A model generated the notes under the pieces. It did not search any database. It saw nothing but the letters and a program-made list of their open reading frames with translations, and was not told where the DNA came from. Positions 60,977 to 64,000 of a DNA stretch of 64,000 nt are shown here, one piece after another. How positions within the stretch are numbered: the stretch's first letter is position 1; each line of letters starts with the position of its first letter. This DNA comes from Chromera velia. Its lineage: Eukaryota > Sar > Chromeraceae. The position numbers were made by a program, and so were the translations under genes. The DNA is taken from positions 1-64,000 of the forward strand of contig JAHBMJ010004679.1 in NCBI GenBank assembly GCA_018398765.1, written 5' to 3'.

Positions 60977-63642
60977 TCACCACCGCTCCAGACTGTTAAA
61001 AAATTCTATTCTTTTAGCCTCCGTGATATCTTGCGTGACATGCCAGTGGGAAGACGTTTCTGCGCGGGGAGACTTTACTGGTTGGGTTACCTTTCTTTGC
61101 GAGACCAAGCTTTTTAGTTCAGCATAATCAGAGGGTTTGGCAGACTGAGTGGGAGCATCTACACGCTTTTCATATTCCGTAGGATCTGCAAAATCTCCAA
61201 GGTCTTCAGTGAGATCTTGTACCTCCTTCGCTTTGGCTTCTTGTCGTTTCAGTTTCTGGTTCCTCACTCTCCGTCCTCCCCGAGTATGCTTCCCCCGTCT
61301 CTTAGGTTTATTTGCATTTTGTAATGCTACCTCTTCTCCCTCTTCTGCATCGTTGTTGGTATAAGAGCCCTCGTCCACAAAAAAAGAAGGAAGGAAAAAG
61401 GTCTGCAGAAAGGAAGAGGGATGCGGTGTGTGAAATGCAAACAAGGTGGAAATGGGGCTCTCATGAGACGACGGTATCATCGATGGTATAAATGGAAGGA
61501 ACGAAGAATTAAGTAAACAAGGGAAAGAAAGCACAGAGAGAAGAAAATGAGTCTGTATGAAGAAAGAATTAAGGAGTCGAGCCAACACATCGAAAAATTT
61601 TTCTTTCTTTTTTCCTTCTCCCTTTTTTACATCAACCTTCTCGCCTTAGTTCATGCTTTTAGTACCAGCTGGTTTCTGTCCTGACGGGGAACACCATTCC
61701 AATGGTTATGCATGCAATCTAAGAAGGCAGAAAGAATATAAGTATAAAACACCCAGTAAAGCTCATAATTAACCGCATTCACATTCTCCGGAAATCGCTG
61801 CGCAGAGCCGGTCGTCGGTAAGTCATCAAATGAAGCGTCAAGAGCATCGATCGAAAGAGTGAGAATCGGAACAGAAATTCAAAGTGTCCAGAGATGCAGG
61901 TGATTCCAATTGGTCAGTCCCTGTCTTCTTCTGCTACTTGCAGTCGGTTGTTTCTTCCAATTTGCAGCAAGTGTTTCTCTTCAGATCATCTCCACCTGCA
62001 CAAGCATACAAAAAAGGCTGTTCTACTTTCGGGGGTGAAACAAGAATGCCATCAGAATTTTTGGAGGCACGTTGGGTTCCTGTTTGACATATGAGCTTTC
62101 GTTTGAAGCTAAAATTAGCAAAATAATTTTCAACAGTCTGGGTATAGACAACGCGAGCAGAGAGAAAAAAACGATACAGAAGATATCACGTCAATTGGGT
62201 CTACTTTGCTTAGATGTTGTTTACAATTTCTTTTCCTTTCAACAGCTTGAAACTCGAGAAGCATCAGGAACAGTGAAAGCCTTCCAAATAAAGACATGAC
62301 CAGACGCCACCGACGAACCTTTCTTTTGGACTCTCTCTGCCACTTTGCCTGCAAGTTGACTCTGAAGTTTCTCCCATACAATGTTGAGCATTTTTTCGAT
62401 TTCGAAGGGCTCGGCATTAATCACCTCTTCTAAGAGCGACGGATGGAATTCAAAGCCCAAACTTTGGAACACATTTTCTGCAAAAAAGTATGATATAAAG
62501 GGGAAGGGTGAGCAAATAGTCGAAATACAAACTGAAAGAGATCATGGGATCCAACAAGAAATCTCTCCGTACGAATTAAATCAGGGCGGTAAATAAGCTG
62601 GAGAGTCAACATTTGAACGAGACGAGACAGAATGCAGAGGAGCACTAACGGATCTTTAGTACGATGCATGCATCAAAGGTGCAAGTTTTGAAGGTGAGAG
62701 GCAGGGGACCAACAAGGAAAAACAGGAGCCAGACATCCGTTTTCTTCGTTTAGTCCCTTCTTCCTTTCATCTTTTTCTTCGTCGTTCTTCCAGGAAAATC
62801 AGAGCATGCAAGAATAATCCAGCTGATGATTGATATTCCACCAGCTTTCTAGATTTGTCGCTTGTGCATATCCAGATCTGCATGCATAAAAGTGTCAAAA
62901 TGGATTGAATAACATGACTGTGAAACGAAAGAGACGAAGCTTATCGGTTTGCGTGCACTGCATACAGCAGTATAGCAATCCAGCAAAAATTGAAGAGGAA
63001 ATAACGAGCCCACCACGTTCTAGACGAATCAAAGGCATAGTATATATGTAAAAGCAAATACTGCCAGGAAGGTCTCAATCAAATAATGATTCAAACATAG
63101 CGTGTTGCAGCCCATCAAACGTGTTCCGGTGTCTAAATGTGACGAAAATGAAGCCGCTGGAGCTATATATATCGATATACGATCTCTTCTTCTTAGAAAA
63201 GACAACCTGCGTATTGTTGCGAGATGTTGTGAGATCTCAAGCAAAGCGGCACCCGCAAAAGCACCTCCAGCCCACAAGACTACAGCTACAAGAACAAAGG
63301 ATAGCTGCCTTTGTGCACAGCTTATATATATACTTCTTGATTGAGTAAGTGATGTCATTATCCTACATCCTATACTCTTTCTACAATCTTCTCCTGCCCG
63401 TGTGACCCTTTTTCCACAGAAAATCTCAAGTCTGAGTGACAAAACACAAAATTTGTGTACTTCGCCGCTGCGTACATGCATATGACCTATATAGCTGAGT
63501 ATCGGGTTTCTTTGAAACAATAAACACACCTTCTGTCCTCCATCCACAGCAGGAGGGGCACAAGGGGCCCCTTCTAGCCCAAAGGTCTGCTCGGGAGGGA
63601 AGTGGTCGCGTTCTCCGGGTCTTTTGACCGGGACGGCACAAA
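60977..63642 (-). CDS. Unrecognised minus-strand gene, exon candidates
   Basis: Three segments look like exons because they are open, follow pyrimidine-rich CAG acceptors and are richer in GC than their surroundings. They are 63,642-63,530 (after TTCCTTCAG, ending AAG before GTGTGT), 62,477 to at most 62,239 (after TTTTTGCAG; begins NVFQSLGFEFHPSLLEEV), and 61,402-60,977 (after TTTCTGCAG; ends at a stop). The last encodes an acidic patch, a basic stretch (KRRGKHTRGGRRVRNQKLKR), a charged helix and the ending EFFNSLERW. The middle one recalls the helical end of a calponin-homology (CLAMP/SPEF1) domain, but weakly. Whether they belong to one gene is not established, and the 5' end may lie outside the window. 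Confidence 0.35.
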
Positions 63643-64000
63643 CTGAAGGAATTTCTTTAGCAATGCGAGAAGACAGAAAAGGGATGGGTAAAAGCACATG
63701 CAAATAAATTGGAAAAGTTTAGGAAACTGAGATTAAAGAAAGAGTTTTGATGGGATGTTTAAAGTAGGAGTTCTTTGAAGGGATGGAAGACGTACGGGAT
63801 GCACCTTTGCACAATTAAAGTCTTTCTGATTAAAAGGGTAGCATTTTTTCAATGAAAGAACTGAAGTGTTTCAAAGGTTCTACCCTGTATCCCCTCTGTC
63901 TTTTTTCTCTCTCTTTTGATTGTCCAACCTGTTGTGAAGCTGCAATTGATCAGCTGTATCAGGGTGATCGAAGTTACACCTATTTTTATCGCTGGTAGTC
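63643..64000. other. Window edge, nothing recognised
   Basis: AT-rich sequence without a supported feature. It may be intron or upstream DNA of the minus-strand gene candidate. Confidence 0.4.

Noticed and set aside
1-64000. CRISPR-like arrays, operons or bacterial features.
   Set aside because: Spliced genes, LINEs and copia elements show a eukaryotic nuclear genome; the tandem repeats here lack unique spacers.

Overview
The window reads as nuclear DNA of a eukaryotic alga or protist. Host genes are split by GT-AG introns, intergenic DNA is long and rich in GA/CT, CA and GTGA repeats, and transposons are nested in one another. The protein families and style (a CX8CX5CX3H finger of the kind common in alveolates, a cysteine-rich PH-like membrane protein, a kinase swollen by low-complexity inserts) point to an alveolate. 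A chromerid such as Chromera velia is my best guess; this is inference, not proof.

Left part (1-13.6 kb): a composite microsatellite at the very edge; a minus-strand two-exon gene for a small PH-like membrane protein (1,154-2,321); about 6 kb with no gene I can support; then a head-to-head pair, a minus-strand CCCH zinc-finger gene (8,560-10,353) and a plus-strand three-exon gene for a YGR210C-like Obg/YchF-family GTPase with a TGS domain (10,881-13,556, with an assembly gap in intron 2).

Middle (13.6-38 kb): about 12 kb of gene-poor, simple-repeat-rich DNA with one possible MITE, then a second head-to-head pair: a five-exon minus-strand protein kinase of about 2,147 residues (25,963-33,585) whose catalytic core is broken up by large inserts, and a six-exon plus-strand NLE1/Notchless (Rsa4) gene (34,414-37,933), a ribosome-assembly WD40 protein.

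Right part (38-60.5 kb) is a transposon nest. Two terminal-inverted-repeat elements sit side by side at the same short target (38,149-39,307). Then comes a fossil Ty1/copia LTR retrotransposon on the minus strand (40,835 to about 60,493). It has been invaded three times: by a near full-length but broken non-LTR retrotransposon of about 8.7 kb (41,239-49,945) inside its left LTR, by a 3.5-kb terminal-inverted-repeat element (51,511-55,025) inside its reverse transcriptase, and by an 0.9-kb long-inverted-repeat element (55,631-56,511) between integrase and reverse transcriptase. The 3.5-kb element carries a 35-bp tandem array and a near-perfect 110-bp-arm palindrome. The right edge (60.5-64 kb) holds scattered exon-like segments of an unrecognised minus-strand gene.

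The host genes do not form a pathway together; two (the GTPase and NLE1) belong to translation or ribosome-assembly families. The most unusual items are the kinase with its split catalytic domain, the double insertion at one target, the palindrome-bearing TIR element, and the LINE with a cysteine-rich CXC-like motif and a polyserine tract ahead of its endonuclease.
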